A stretch of DNA of 64,000 nucleotides from Nitrosomonas sp. (GTDB lineage Bacteria > Pseudomonadota > Gammaproteobacteria > Burkholderiales > Nitrosomonadaceae): the NCBI GenBank assembly GCA_019635215.1, contig JAHBZZ010000013.1:21511-85510 (forward strand), in the 5' to 3' direction. Shown here one piece after another: positions 27,862 to 36,092 of the stretch; position 1 is the stretch's first letter; each line of letters begins with the position of its first letter. The notes beneath the pieces are model-generated. The model was not told where the DNA came from. It made no database searches and saw nothing but the letters and a program-made list of their open reading frames with translations. The position numbers and the translations under genes were made by a program.

Positions 27862-28146
27862 ATGACTCAGCGACAACTCTATCTAGCAGCTTATGATATA
27901 TCCAGCAATCGACGATTGCGCAAAGCGCTGTATGTGCTACGGGGTTACGCATCGGGTGGACAGAAATCAGTATTCGAGTGTTATCTGACGCATGTCGAAA
28001 AATCGTGTTTGCTGAAGAATGTCAGTACGATCATCGATCCGTATGAGGATCGATTCATCGTGCTGAAGTTGAGCGGGGGGAGCCATATTCATATACTTGG
28101 CAAAGCAGTGCTTCCTCAGGATGGCTACTTTTATTATATCGGGTGA
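27862..28146 (+). CDS. cas2: CRISPR-associated Cas2
   Basis: 94 residues, normal Cas2 length. It has the ferredoxin-like start LYLAAYDISSNRRLRKALYVL with the conserved Asp after the first strand, then YASGGQKSVFECYL and the dimer-forming C-terminal strand. Cas2 is the structural core of the Cas1-Cas2 spacer integrase. The stop is followed directly by cas1 (3 bases to ATG 28150). No CRISPR repeats lie upstream or downstream within the window. Confidence 0.9.
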   Translation: MTQRQLYLAAYDISSNRRLRKALYVLRGYASGGQKSVFECYLTHVEKSCLLKNVSTIIDPYEDRFIVLKLSGGSHIHILGKAVLPQDGYFYYIG

Positions 28147-28149
28147 TTG

Positions 28150-29106
28150 ATGAACTGTTTGTATCTTGACCGGAAGAATCTGGAAATCAGATTGGACGGG
28201 CAGGCATTGGCCTTGTACGAAGACGGTGCTAGGAAGGGATCAGTGCCATTACATTTGCTGGAACGTGTCGTCATGCGCGGTAATGTGCAACTGGAAAGTC
28301 GGGTACTCGGCGCGTTATCGGCGCGGAATATCGGTCTGTTGGTGCTATCGGGGCGCTATAGCGAAGCGACAGCCATGTTAGCGGGAAGGTCCCATAACGA
28401 GAGTTCCCGTCGGTTAGGGCAATACCGCGTGTGCCTGGATAATAATTTGCGTGCTCCACTGGCGCACTGGCTAGTACTGGTAAAAATCCGTGCGCAAAAA
28501 CGCATGTTACGTGAAGCTTTGCCAATGCGCGCGGATTTGCGTCATGCGCTGACTGTGGCAGTGCAGAGACTAGATAACATTATGAATCGGTTAAAGACAG
28601 ATTCCGACATGCGGTCACTGTCAAGCTTGCGTGGTTTCGAAGGTGCTGCCGCATCTGCTTATTTCAGTGGATTGACACAGTTATTCGCACCGTCCTTAAA
28701 TTTCACGGGCCGAAAAAAACGTCCTGCACCCGACCCAGTAAACGCGTGTTTATCGCTGGGCTATACGCTTTTGCACAATGATGCCGTGTATGCCAGCCAT
28801 ATCGCCGGACTGGATACAATGTTGGGCTTTTATCATGACATCAGTTTTGGACGTGAATCTTTGGCCTGTGATTTGATGGAACCGTTGCGTCCGCTGATCG
28901 ACCGGTGGGTGTGGTGGTTGTTTCGTGACCGTACTCTGCGAATAGAACATTTCAGTGATGACAACGGGCGTTGCCTGCTGAACAAAGCCGGACGTAAGCA
29001 TTTTTACGGCTGTTACGAAGCGAACAGTGGTCCTGCCAGACGTTTACTGAAGCGATATAGTCATGCACTGGCTAAACGCTGCCAATTAATACATGACGGC
29101 GAATGA
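28150..29106 (+). CDS. cas1: CRISPR-associated integrase Cas1
   Basis: 318 residues from ATG 28150. An N-terminal beta-sandwich (LYLDRKNLEIRLDGQALALY to about residue 80) precedes the helical catalytic domain. The three metal ligands are present: Glu in LRGFEGAAA (about 161), His in LGFYHDISFGRES (about 228) and Asp in ACDLMEPLRP (about 240). It should therefore be able to integrate spacers. It overlaps the Cas1-like gene by the ATGA arrangement. The protein is intact and shows no sign of decay, unlike the flanking IS and pseudogene. Confidence 0.92.
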   Translation: MNCLYLDRKNLEIRLDGQALALYEDGARKGSVPLHLLERVVMRGNVQLESRVLGALSARNIGLLVLSGRYSEATAMLAGRSHNESSRRLGQYRVCLDNNLRAPLAHWLVLVKIRAQKRMLREALPMRADLRHALTVAVQRLDNIMNRLKTDSDMRSLSSLRGFEGAAASAYFSGLTQLFAPSLNFTGRKKRPAPDPVNACLSLGYTLLHNDAVYASHIAGLDTMLGFYHDISFGRESLACDLMEPLRPLIDRWVWWLFRDRTLRIEHFSDDNGRCLLNKAGRKHFYGCYEANSGPARRLLKRYSHALAKRCQLIHDGE

Positions 29107-29852
29107 TGCGGCCGCTGTATATTGATGGTGCTACCGGTTGCCATGTCGTACTGGATGCGCCAGCCTTGCGAGTAGTCGTGCCGGATCGGGCGGACCAGTT
29201 TTTTGCACTGTCGCGGGTTTCCAGGGTGGTTTGCCAGGGCAACGTGGAATGGTCTATGCAGGCGTTACTGGCCTGCGCAGATGCGGGCATTCAATTACTG
29301 TTTCTGGGAAAAAACAGTGAAATTCGCGCGCGATGGCTGGGGCAAAGTGGGGAGCGGCAGCAACTTACTCAAAGATTGATCGATTTATTGTCACGTGCTG
29401 ACGGACCGGCGCTATATGCAAACTGGTTATTATCGATGGAAAAACTGGCAGTGCGCAGTCTTGCGCGGCGAATTGGTTTTTGTGATTGGCGCGATTGCTC
29501 CGCTGTGGAATTGCACCAGCAAATCAGGCATACATTGGGTCATATTGGCTGGTATCGTGCAACCTTAATTCAAAACATCCTGTACAGTGAATTGCTTGTC
29601 TTGCTGCCGGAATGCGGTTTTGAACGGGATAACGAAGTATTGCTATCGATGGACCTGGATCTGGCGGCTGATCTCAGCCAGATACTGCTTTGGGATTACT
29701 ATATTCCACTCCTGGATCCCGACGTGGTTAAACTCGACGGAAATTCTTTAGAAATAATGGCGGAATTGTTTCAACAGCGTCAAGATCGCTGTTACAGACT
29801 GTTTCGAAGCAGCATTAATAAACTGCATCAATTCTTATTGACAGTAAGCTAA
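29103..29852 (+). CDS. Cas1-like protein lacking the catalytic residues
   Basis: 249 residues. The first 95 residues clearly follow the Cas1 beta-sandwich (LYIDGATGCHVVLDAPALRV, RVVCQGNVEWSMQALLACAD, GIQLLFLGKNSEIRARWLG). The helical part is short and lacks the RGxEG, LGFxH and CDLxEP motifs, so the Glu-His-Asp metal site is absent. Instead it has HTLGHIGWYRATLIQNILY and an acidic SMDLDLAADLSQILLWDYY segment. It is translationally coupled to true cas1 on one side and to a second cas2 on the other, so it probably forms a heteromeric partner of the integrase. It is an intact frame, not decayed debris. Confidence 0.75.
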   Translation: MMRPLYIDGATGCHVVLDAPALRVVVPDRADQFFALSRVSRVVCQGNVEWSMQALLACADAGIQLLFLGKNSEIRARWLGQSGERQQLTQRLIDLLSRADGPALYANWLLSMEKLAVRSLARRIGFCDWRDCSAVELHQQIRHTLGHIGWYRATLIQNILYSELLVLLPECGFERDNEVLLSMDLDLAADLSQILLWDYYIPLLDPDVVKLDGNSLEIMAELFQQRQDRCYRLFRSSINKLHQFLLTVS

Positions 29853-30109
29853 TGGCTGACAACCAGAGCAATTTGTATCTGATCGCATACGATATTGCTG
29901 ATTCCAAGCGTCTTGCCCGGGTTCATCGCGTCTTGAAGCAACAAGGACTACCAGTGCAATTTTCGGTATTCATGGTAGTTCTCAATTGGTTTTTGCCAGA
30001 CGCTTTACATAACGAATCGATCAATCATTACATGAATCATTACGCAACTTCACTGCACCATTTTCTACATAAATCTTGCCAGCATCATGCCTGCTTGAAT
30101 TTGCAATAA
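29852..30109 (+). pseudogene. cas2: Second cas2, truncated at the conjugative element junction
   Basis: The first 45 codons are a canonical Cas2 N-terminus (LYLIAYDIADSKRLARVHRV, QFSVFMVVLN), with the conserved Asp. After about base 29986 the similarity stops and the frame runs into the end of the relaxase gene on the opposite strand, giving a nonsense tail. The start overlaps the Cas1-like stop (TAATG). The missing half must lie at the other end of the inserted element or have been deleted. Confidence 0.8.
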
Positions 30110-32213
30110 AACTATGCGTCATCTTGAATCCACGTTCTTTGCACGCTTCAATAAGCGCATTCTTTTCAACAGACACAAATCCATCAGGATGATACTCAGC
30201 AGCACCGATTGATTGAATAATTGAAACAAGTTCATCCAGGGTTGGATAGCGAGGTCTGTTGGCAGCGTTCGATTTATCCAGTTTCTCGGCTTTCTCTGAT
30301 TGTGACTTTTCCGGTACGGCTGATCTGTTAATTGACTTTCTCTGTTTGGCTGACAGTTTCTTCGTCACAGACTTACCGATAATTTTTTTTGTATCCTGAT
30401 TGTGATTATCAGTTGTTGCACCTGTATCAAGATTCACAGCAATTTTTTTCTCGCCAGGTACAGATGCTTCCGTCTGTTTCACAGTAGGCACATCACCCAA
30501 TTCATGATTAAAAGCAACACTGATCTCACGCTGTAACCTGATTGCTTTGACAGGTTGTCCGTTGATTTGCGTGTCGATAACTTTTTTCAGTGGCGCCATG
30601 GGATCGATCCATAGCCACTGCCGTTTGTAAAATTCCTCGATGATTTTGATAACGGCAAGTTCGTAATCATTAATTGCGTCTGGCCATCTGATCAGCAGAC
30701 GGCCTTCAGCATCAAACCAGGCGTCATTTCCCCATCGTTTTTTACCCGTCTTTAAATCTTGCGCCAGTTTTTTCAGAAGTGAACCGGTAGTATCATCTGG
30801 GATTACATCTGTTTGTGTAACCGGCAACTTTGAAGTAGCCTGTGCTCGCAATTCCGGCTTTGTTGCAATAGGTGTTTCTGTTGCATACCGGATCGGAATT
30901 TGTGGCTGCGCTTTTATTTTCGTCTCTTGTTCTGACTCTGATCCAGGTTCTGGATACTCTGCTTTTTCTAGAGATTCCACAACATTATGTTTTTCAGCAC
31001 ACTGCTTTCCATCGATTACCATGCCTTCTACTGCCGGCATCGGCGTCGATGACACCATCGTATCGTTCACCAATCTGACCGCTTGTAACTGAATGTCCGG
31101 TATTTTGTCTGTCAGAACTTTGGGAGAAATTTTCCAAAAATAGTTTTCAGTTGAATTATTCTCACGAGTTGTGACGATTCCTCTTTCAACCAGCATATCC
31201 AGAATGCCATCGGGTGTGCGCGATATTCCAGGAATTTTGTCTTCACGGATTTGCCTAGCCAGTTCTTCGCCTGCCATCGGCCAGACCAGATAAACATCAC
31301 CGCTTATATTCCAGACTCGCGCACCGGGTGTATTGATCAGCCAAACACCTTCTCGCACGAAGCGCTGCATGATATCGATCAAGACACGTTCAACAGGCAC
31401 GCCCAGTTCATAGCCTGCCATGGTGCTGCCCATGGATTCAATGTCGCGTTCCACACTGAGTTGATCCGCCTTGATAACCAGATCATGTATCGGGTTTGCA
31501 GGATGCGGATTATTATTGAGGGATTCCATCAACCAGATAATAAGATCGACACCGCTCTCCTCTATCCAGTTGAATGTATCAATTCCGATGATTCGGTCGC
31601 TGATGAGATTGGCCAGTGCTGTGTGTTGCCTTCCCCTATTCTTGCGCCAGTCGATGAAGTAGGCGTTGATGGCATTGTTTTGCGCCCAGGTATAGAGGTC
31701 TTCCTTGATCGGTTTCCAGACGGTCTCGCGGTTGTTGTCCGAGACAGCATAGTCTGACACCGGCTTACCCGTATCGTGGCACAGTGCCGCTAAAAACACA
31801 GCAAGCTGCCAGCGAGGTTCCATTTCCCGGCGCTCAGTGGCTGACGCGATATTCAATAATACCCTGTCGGCTAGTTGCAGTGCGAACAATCCAACTTCCA
31901 GTGAATGATGCAGTAATCCACCAGCGCCACGGTGATGATGTGACTGTGATGCGGGTAGCAAATGCACAAACTGGACAAAGCGATTAATGACCGGCAGGTA
32001 GTGATGATTAATGATGTCCGGTGTACAAACCGCCGTTTGCAGTATGCGTTCTATCAGTACATTTTGTGTATTCAATAGAAACTGGGGCGGCACCACTGGC
32101 AAGCCTTTCATGAATGGGGGATAACGAGGAATGTCTTCGCCCTGCCACTGAGTTACCAGGTCTGCGGTATTGATGACAGGTTTCTTTCTTCTGAAGAATT
32201 GAAACAAGCGCAT
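30021..32213 (-). CDS. traI: MOBH-family relaxase TraI
   Basis: 730 residues. The N-terminal half is the TraI_2 domain of MOBH relaxases, with HHHRGAGGLLHHSLEV near residues 94-109 and the HD-type motif CHDTGKP near 146, both metal ligands. It nicks the transfer origin and pilots the strand. The C-terminal half has a low-complexity linker and a winged-helix-like end (LIEACKERGFKMTHSFIANS). Relaxases of this type drive SXT/R391 ICEs and IncC plasmids, matching the F-type mating genes downstream. Its stop is only about 35 bases from the junction with the cas module. Confidence 0.92.
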   Translation of the reverse strand: MRLFQFFRRKKPVINTADLVTQWQGEDIPRYPPFMKGLPVVPPQFLLNTQNVLIERILQTAVCTPDIINHHYLPVINRFVQFVHLLPASQSHHHRGAGGLLHHSLEVGLFALQLADRVLLNIASATERREMEPRWQLAVFLAALCHDTGKPVSDYAVSDNNRETVWKPIKEDLYTWAQNNAINAYFIDWRKNRGRQHTALANLISDRIIGIDTFNWIEESGVDLIIWLMESLNNNPHPANPIHDLVIKADQLSVERDIESMGSTMAGYELGVPVERVLIDIMQRFVREGVWLINTPGARVWNISGDVYLVWPMAGEELARQIREDKIPGISRTPDGILDMLVERGIVTTRENNSTENYFWKISPKVLTDKIPDIQLQAVRLVNDTMVSSTPMPAVEGMVIDGKQCAEKHNVVESLEKAEYPEPGSESEQETKIKAQPQIPIRYATETPIATKPELRAQATSKLPVTQTDVIPDDTTGSLLKKLAQDLKTGKKRWGNDAWFDAEGRLLIRWPDAINDYELAVIKIIEEFYKRQWLWIDPMAPLKKVIDTQINGQPVKAIRLQREISVAFNHELGDVPTVKQTEASVPGEKKIAVNLDTGATTDNHNQDTKKIIGKSVTKKLSAKQRKSINRSAVPEKSQSEKAEKLDKSNAANRPRYPTLDELVSIIQSIGAAEYHPDGFVSVEKNALIEACKERGFKMTHSFIANSSRHDAGKIYVENGAVKLRNDSCND

Positions 32214-32221
32214 TTAAACTA

Positions 32222-32704
32222 TCAAAACAATTGAATTGCCCGCCCGATGATCCGGTCTTTGCTGACCCAACCCACCAGCGCATAGCGGGAATCCAGGCTG
32301 TCTGGGTGTGGTGCTGACATGTAGTAGTGGTTCTCAGGAATAATACCTATCATGCCAATTTCAAGCGACCTGCCCTGCTTTGAAAATGGTTTGGCATGAC
32401 CGGCATAGATACCGTCCACATTAAAATGCCGGCCATCGATTGTCACTTTCGATCCTGGAATACCGCGTATGGTTTTCACAAAAATAGTACCTGCCGTATG
32501 CGGCCAGTCATTGGTATATACAAACCCGGCCAGCTCCCCCTTATCCGGCATCACTCCCTTTTCGATCAGATAGAACGTACCCGGTAAAGAGTCAGATACA
32601 TTGATGGTCAGCATATAGTAGCGCCCAAAGATAACAATGCCTGCCAGAAACCAGAGATATGCTGGGAAATATTTTACGAAATGCGTATAAAGTCTATCCA
32701 GCAT
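32222..32704 (-). CDS. Conjugative S26 signal peptidase (TraF/TrhF-type)
   Basis: 160 residues. One N-terminal membrane helix (residues 13-32) is followed by the S26 signature NVSDSLPGTFYL, with the nucleophile Ser, and by IFVKTIRGIPGSKV, with the general-base Lys. C-terminal box SLDSRYALVGWV is also conserved. Such peptidases mature the conjugative pilin or other transfer proteins in the periplasm. It lies between traI and the MobI-like gene, with gaps below 10 bases, in one operon. Confidence 0.88.
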   Translation of the reverse strand: MLDRLYTHFVKYFPAYLWFLAGIVIFGRYYMLTINVSDSLPGTFYLIEKGVMPDKGELAGFVYTNDWPHTAGTIFVKTIRGIPGSKVTIDGRHFNVDGIYAGHAKPFSKQGRSLEIGMIGIIPENHYYMSAPHPDSLDSRYALVGWVSKDRIIGRAIQLF

Positions 32705-32706
32705 GA

Positions 32707-33162
32707 CTACTTATCCTCACCGGCTGCAGCTGCAGCTACCGCTCTTGCGTTTCTGACAGCAATCATCGCCTTGACCAGGTGGCTTGCTTCCCATCTAATA
32801 GGCACCAGTTGATTTTCCGTTTCTTCGATCATCGGTTTTTCCCAGTCTTTCGCAAACTGGTATAGCTTGGTCAGGGTATAGGCGTGTTTGCCTTTCGGTT
32901 TTGATATGTAGACCATCAATGGTCGGCGTGTACCCGAGGCTTTGCTTCCCTGCCATTTTAATCCCGTCCAGTCGATGCGCAGCGAATTGCCCTTGCGTTC
33001 GCACCGCAGCCGCAGGTTGCTTTTGTTCTCCCAGCCGCTGTTGCGCGACTCCACATCGCGTAACCAGTTCCAGTAGCGATCCACGATACCAATCGCTGTA
33101 TGCTCCAGTTCATCCAGGCGTTTTTCTATCGATTCGTTGATTGCGTCGTATGTTTCCAGCAT
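32707..33162 (-). CDS. Transfer-initiation protein, MobI-like (tentative)
   Basis: 151 residues. Helical N-terminus, then an aromatic/basic core (DRYWNWLRDVESRNSGW, LRIDWTGLKWQGSKASG) and an Ala-rich C-terminus. Size, first position in the traI operon and location beside the repeat-rich region fit MobI, the auxiliary factor of SXT/R391 and IncC oriT. The match is by context and general composition; I cannot verify homology. Other small DNA-binding accessory proteins are possible. Confidence 0.5.
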   Translation of the reverse strand: MLETYDAINESIEKRLDELEHTAIGIVDRYWNWLRDVESRNSGWENKSNLRLRCERKGNSLRIDWTGLKWQGSKASGTRRPLMVYISKPKGKHAYTLTKLYQFAKDWEKPMIEETENQLVPIRWEASHLVKAMIAVRNARAVAAAAAGEDK

Positions 33163-33213
33163 TTGTTTCCTACCAGTTTGTTTATCAATTTAAACAATGA
33201 TCAAAATGAGGAC

Positions 33214-33590
33214 TGATCGCTCCTTTTACTGTGTAGCAATCACATACCTGATCGCTCCATGAAAAAACCGTTTTTACTGCAAATAAAACAGATTGCTCCA
33301 TGACGAAGCGACACTGCGCACATTGCTACTAACAGGGAGCGATCAATAGACTGATTGCTCCATGAAACAGAATTTTTAGCGGATTGCTCCATGAAAATTC
33401 AACCAATAAAAAAGTGGGTATGTTTTATTAGCTGCATTTTTGCGCTAAAAATATAGGCTGATCGCTCCTTATGATGGAGCAAAGCAACAACTGATTGCTC
33501 AATGAATGAACTCAATTGTTTTCTGTTGAAATAATCATCCCGATCGCTCTATATGATGGAGCAATCACTTACCACATTGCTCCATGAAAA
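33214..33590. repeat. Iteron-like repeats, putative origin (oriT/oriV) region
   Basis: Consensus TGATYGCTCCATGAAA. Direct copies begin near 33214, 33249, 33290, 33352, 33381, 33459, 33492, 33541 and 33575; inverted copies (GGAGCRATCA or ATGGAGC) occur near 33335, 33474 and 33555. Some pairs form hairpins, such as CGCTCCTTATGATGGAGC. The array fills the non-coding space upstream of the MobI-like gene and relaxase operon, where oriT is expected in this superfamily. Confidence 0.65.
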
Positions 33591-33645
33591 GTTGCCGCGT
33601 ACCGGATCTACTTTAGCAAAAAAGAACCCTAAAATATCGGTACTT

Positions 33646-33666
33646 AAGGAACAATATCTGTTCCTT
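33646..33666. promoter_or_regulatory. Element-wide operator, copy A (partition operon)
   Basis: Perfect palindrome AAGGAACA-ATATC-TGTTCCTT. To its right follow a TTATTTTTTAAAAAA tract and, 27 bases after the palindrome, GATAAT as -10. The same arrangement recurs, in the opposite direction, upstream of three transfer operons. Here it points rightward, toward parM. Confidence 0.7.
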
Positions 33667-33730
33667 ATAAGGTTATTTTTTAAAAAATATTTTGATAATC
33701 TACACGAGTGATCAAGGATGTAATCAATTG

Positions 33731-33872
33731 GTGCACCTGCAGGTGCACTAAAACCAGATTTTCATACTCTCGATCACAGAAATGCTAATTGAGTGCACCT
33801 GCAAGTGCCACAAAATTGTGATTTCAGGCTTCAGAGCAAAAAACGTTTTAATTAATGCACCTGCTGGTGCAC
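33731..33872. repeat. Centromere-like palindromes of the partition system
   Basis: Three copies of GTGCACCTGCAGGTGCAC at 33731 (perfect), 33793 (one arm decayed) and 33855 (one mismatch). Start-to-start spacing is exactly 62 bases each time, six helical turns, so all face the same side. They lie just upstream of parM and are the likely ParR-binding centromere and operator. Confidence 0.7.
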
Positions 33873-33893
33873 TATTTTAAACAGGAGACATCA

Positions 33894-34868
33894 TTGAATA
33901 TTCTGGGCATTGATATTGGCTATTCAAACTTGAAACTGGCCTATGGTATAGAAGACCAACCACCACAAACCTGCCTGCGGCCAGCCGGTGCTGCGCCCGC
34001 CAAATGCTTTGGAACGCGAATTGATGGCACGGCGCATGAAGATTTTTTATATGTGGATGTTGATGGGCAGGAATTCGTAGCAGGTGTATCTCCGGATCGT
34101 GCTGAATTATATAGCCGATCACTGCACGAGAACTACACATCGTCGGATTCATACAAGGCACTATTCCATGCCGGATTATTGCTCACGGATATGGATAAAA
34201 TAGACACGTTGATTACCGGCCTTCCGGTGTCGCAATACCTGAATGACAAAAAGAGACAACAAATTCAAGAACAGATGCAAAGTACACACCGGATCACTGC
34301 GACACGTCAGGTCACGGTTAATCGGGTCATCGTTTTGCCACAGCCCATTGGTGGATACCTGGACTATATCTCGAATGGCAAGGTCGACACTGAAGATGCC
34401 AGAATTCTGGTCATCGATCCGGGATTTTTTTCTGTGGACTGGGTTGTTATTGCAAACAGCGTTATTCAGAACCAGTCATCCGGCACCAGCTTAAATGCAT
34501 CGTCGGTTTTGCTGGAAGAAACGGCCAAGCTGATAGCCGGTGATTACGAAACATCCATGAATACTGAATCGCTGGAAAATGCCGTGCGCAAAGGAAAATC
34601 GACGGTCATGTTGCTTGGTAAAAAAGTTGAAATAGCACCGTATCTGGAAAAAGCAGGCAAAGCCATAGGTTCAATCGTTGCCGAAACCATCCAGAAAGCA
34701 CTGCGTACAGAAAGCCGCATGGCAGACATTATTGTGCTCGTTGGCGGAGGCGCTGTATTTTTTCAGGAAACTATTAAAAATGCTTTTCCACGATTATCGG
34801 TTACTACACCGGATGAACCGGTATTTTCGAATGCACGAGGATTTTGGTTGATGGGAGCTGCCAAATGA
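33894..34868 (+). CDS. parM: ParM/StbA-family actin-like partition ATPase
   Basis: 324 residues from TTG 33894, which follows AGGAG at ideal distance; an upstream ATG at 33855 lies inside the third palindrome and is rejected. Actin-fold motifs: phosphate-1 LGIDIGYSNLKLA, phosphate-2 ILVIDPGFFSVDWV, adenosine loop IIVLVGGGAVFFQETI. Polymerising ParM filaments push replicated plasmid-like copies apart. SXT/R391 ICEs carry a comparable srpM gene. It overlaps parR by ATGA. Confidence 0.85.
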   Translation: MNILGIDIGYSNLKLAYGIEDQPPQTCLRPAGAAPAKCFGTRIDGTAHEDFLYVDVDGQEFVAGVSPDRAELYSRSLHENYTSSDSYKALFHAGLLLTDMDKIDTLITGLPVSQYLNDKKRQQIQEQMQSTHRITATRQVTVNRVIVLPQPIGGYLDYISNGKVDTEDARILVIDPGFFSVDWVVIANSVIQNQSSGTSLNASSVLLEETAKLIAGDYETSMNTESLENAVRKGKSTVMLLGKKVEIAPYLEKAGKAIGSIVAETIQKALRTESRMADIIVLVGGGAVFFQETIKNAFPRLSVTTPDEPVFSNARGFWLMGAAK

Positions 34869-35170
34869 AAAAGGATAGAATTCTACTCAAAGTCACCATC
34901 AAAGAATCTTCTGATCCTGAACTCTTCAGTGCTTTAACTCAAGCAGCGTATAGAGAACGCGCCACACGACTGCGTACACTGGCAACGATTGGACTAGGCG
35001 CATCGAACGAAAGCACATACTTAAAACCCAACCCCATTCAATCAAATAGCCAGTCTGGGTCGGTTGCCCAACCTGATAACAAGAACAGTAGAAAAGCAAA
35101 AATTCCAGGTTGCTTCAAAAATGAGAACGCTTTGAATCTGGTTAGGCAAATGGCAAAAAATTTTAAATGA
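34865..35170 (+). CDS. parR: ParR-like centromere-binding adaptor
   Basis: 101 residues. Basic, with an N-terminal strand (ILLKVTIKESSDPELF) and a helix pair around YRERATRLRTLATIGL, the layout of ribbon-helix-helix ParR/StbB proteins. A disordered Asn/Ser/Pro linker precedes a short C-terminal helix (ENALNLVRQMAKNFK) that could contact ParM. The identification rests on position after parM, size and composition. Convergent with the activator operon 42 bases away. Confidence 0.65.
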   Translation: MKKDRILLKVTIKESSDPELFSALTQAAYRERATRLRTLATIGLGASNESTYLKPNPIQSNSQSGSVAQPDNKNSRKAKIPGCFKNENALNLVRQMAKNFK

Positions 35171-35211
35171 TTTCGGATTGGGAAATTTTTTAAGAACTGA
35201 AAGTTATTAAT

Positions 35212-35682
35212 CTAGTTCTTGATAACCGGGTTTTTGCAGAAAGGACACCTGCTGGTATATCTGTTGGCAGCGTCATAGACAAAGTCGATTTTGCAACAAT
35301 TACAATAAGACAGGCAAACAGTGCCTCTTCTAATGTCTCTTAATGACAGGTAAGCAATATTGATGTCCAGATCGCCGCAGGTGAGTTGATATTCTTTCCA
35401 TATCCGATATAGCATTTTAATGGAAAAATCACTGCCGTATAAATGCTTATGCAACGAAATGAAAGCCGAAAGATTGGCGGCTATCTCATAACTTTTGATA
35501 AAACCCTGGATGGAATTGAGGCGCCGGCCTTTTGACAAAGGTCTTCCATGTTTTTCCTTCCACCATAACCGGAGGGTACGTTTATCGATCAATGTTTCTT
35601 CATTAACAAAAGAAATGCGCAGACCCGCATTTAACAGATCGAATGCAAGATTAAGCTTCTCAAGTTCTCTGGTTGCCACCAT
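35212..35682 (-). CDS. FlhC/SetC/AcaC-family transcription activator
   Basis: 156 residues from ATG 35682 (a longer upstream start would lie inside the partner gene and lacks family similarity). FlhC features: ELEKLNLAFDLLNAGLRISF N-terminal helix pair, RLWWKEKHGRPLSKGRRL, HLYGSDFSIKMLYRIWKEY, and a C-terminal zinc site of CNCCK and CPFCKN. SetC/AcaC proteins of SXT and IncC elements form a complex with SetD/AcaD and switch on transfer genes. It overlaps the FlhD-like gene by 23 bases. Confidence 0.85.
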   Translation of the reverse strand: MVATRELEKLNLAFDLLNAGLRISFVNEETLIDKRTLRLWWKEKHGRPLSKGRRLNSIQGFIKSYEIAANLSAFISLHKHLYGSDFSIKMLYRIWKEYQLTCGDLDINIAYLSLRDIRRGTVCLSYCNCCKIDFVYDAANRYTSRCPFCKNPVIKN

Positions 35683-35959
35683 GGTTTCTTTTGTGCGTGG
35701 TAACAGCGAGCATATATGCAGCCTTTTTATCATCCGGCAATGCGCGCAAACGATTGATTTCTGTTTCATTCAACCTGAAATTTATGAGGCTCACGCTCAT
35801 TTCATTTGCAATTGCTTCGATTTCATCAAGACTTAATTGACCGAGGACTTGTAATACCGATTTAGGAATACCAGAAACAACATGACCCGTATCCATATGA
35901 GCCATTTCCTTAGCCCATAATAGATATTGGTAATTTATTGAAGATATGTCCTTTTTCAT
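35660..35959 (-). CDS. FlhD/SetD/AcaD-family transcription activator subunit
   Basis: 99 residues from ATG 35959, with AGGAG upstream; a GTG four codons earlier is also possible. INYQYLLWAKEMA, then LGQLSLDEIEAIANEMSVSLINFRLNETEINRL, follows the FlhD pattern (helical dimer with an asparagine/phenylalanine segment). First gene of the activator operon, divergent from an XRE repressor gene over an AT-rich 133-base region. The pair is the probable master activator of the whole conjugative element. Confidence 0.82.
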   Translation of the reverse strand: MKKDISSINYQYLLWAKEMAHMDTGHVVSGIPKSVLQVLGQLSLDEIEAIANEMSVSLINFRLNETEINRLRALPDDKKAAYMLAVTTHKRNHGGNQRT

Positions 35960-36092
35960 AATAGAATGCACTCCTTTTATGAATTGTACCGATTATACTA
36001 AATTATGATATTTTTGTGCAAATAATTATTAATTGATGTGCATCATTAAATAATGATATATTTATTAATAATACTAATAAAAGGGCTATTCT
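35960..36092. promoter_or_regulatory. Divergent control region between repressor and activator genes
   Basis: Very AT-rich. It contains several short inverted repeats, including ATCATTA-AATAATGAT near 36045-36060 and TAATTATTAATT near 36025, spaced as possible repressor sites. Both the SetDC-like operon (minus) and the XRE gene (plus) must start here, so it is the likely lysogeny-type switch of the element. Confidence 0.5.

Noticed and set aside
29103-29852. Cas1-like gene as a decayed pseudogene
   Set aside because: The frame is intact, overlaps both neighbours in the usual coupled way and keeps a clear N-terminal fold; only the catalytic motifs are missing.
33855-33893. ATG 33855 as the start of parM
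   Set aside because: It lies within the third centromere-like palindrome; TTG 33894 follows AGGAG and begins at the conserved actin-fold strand.
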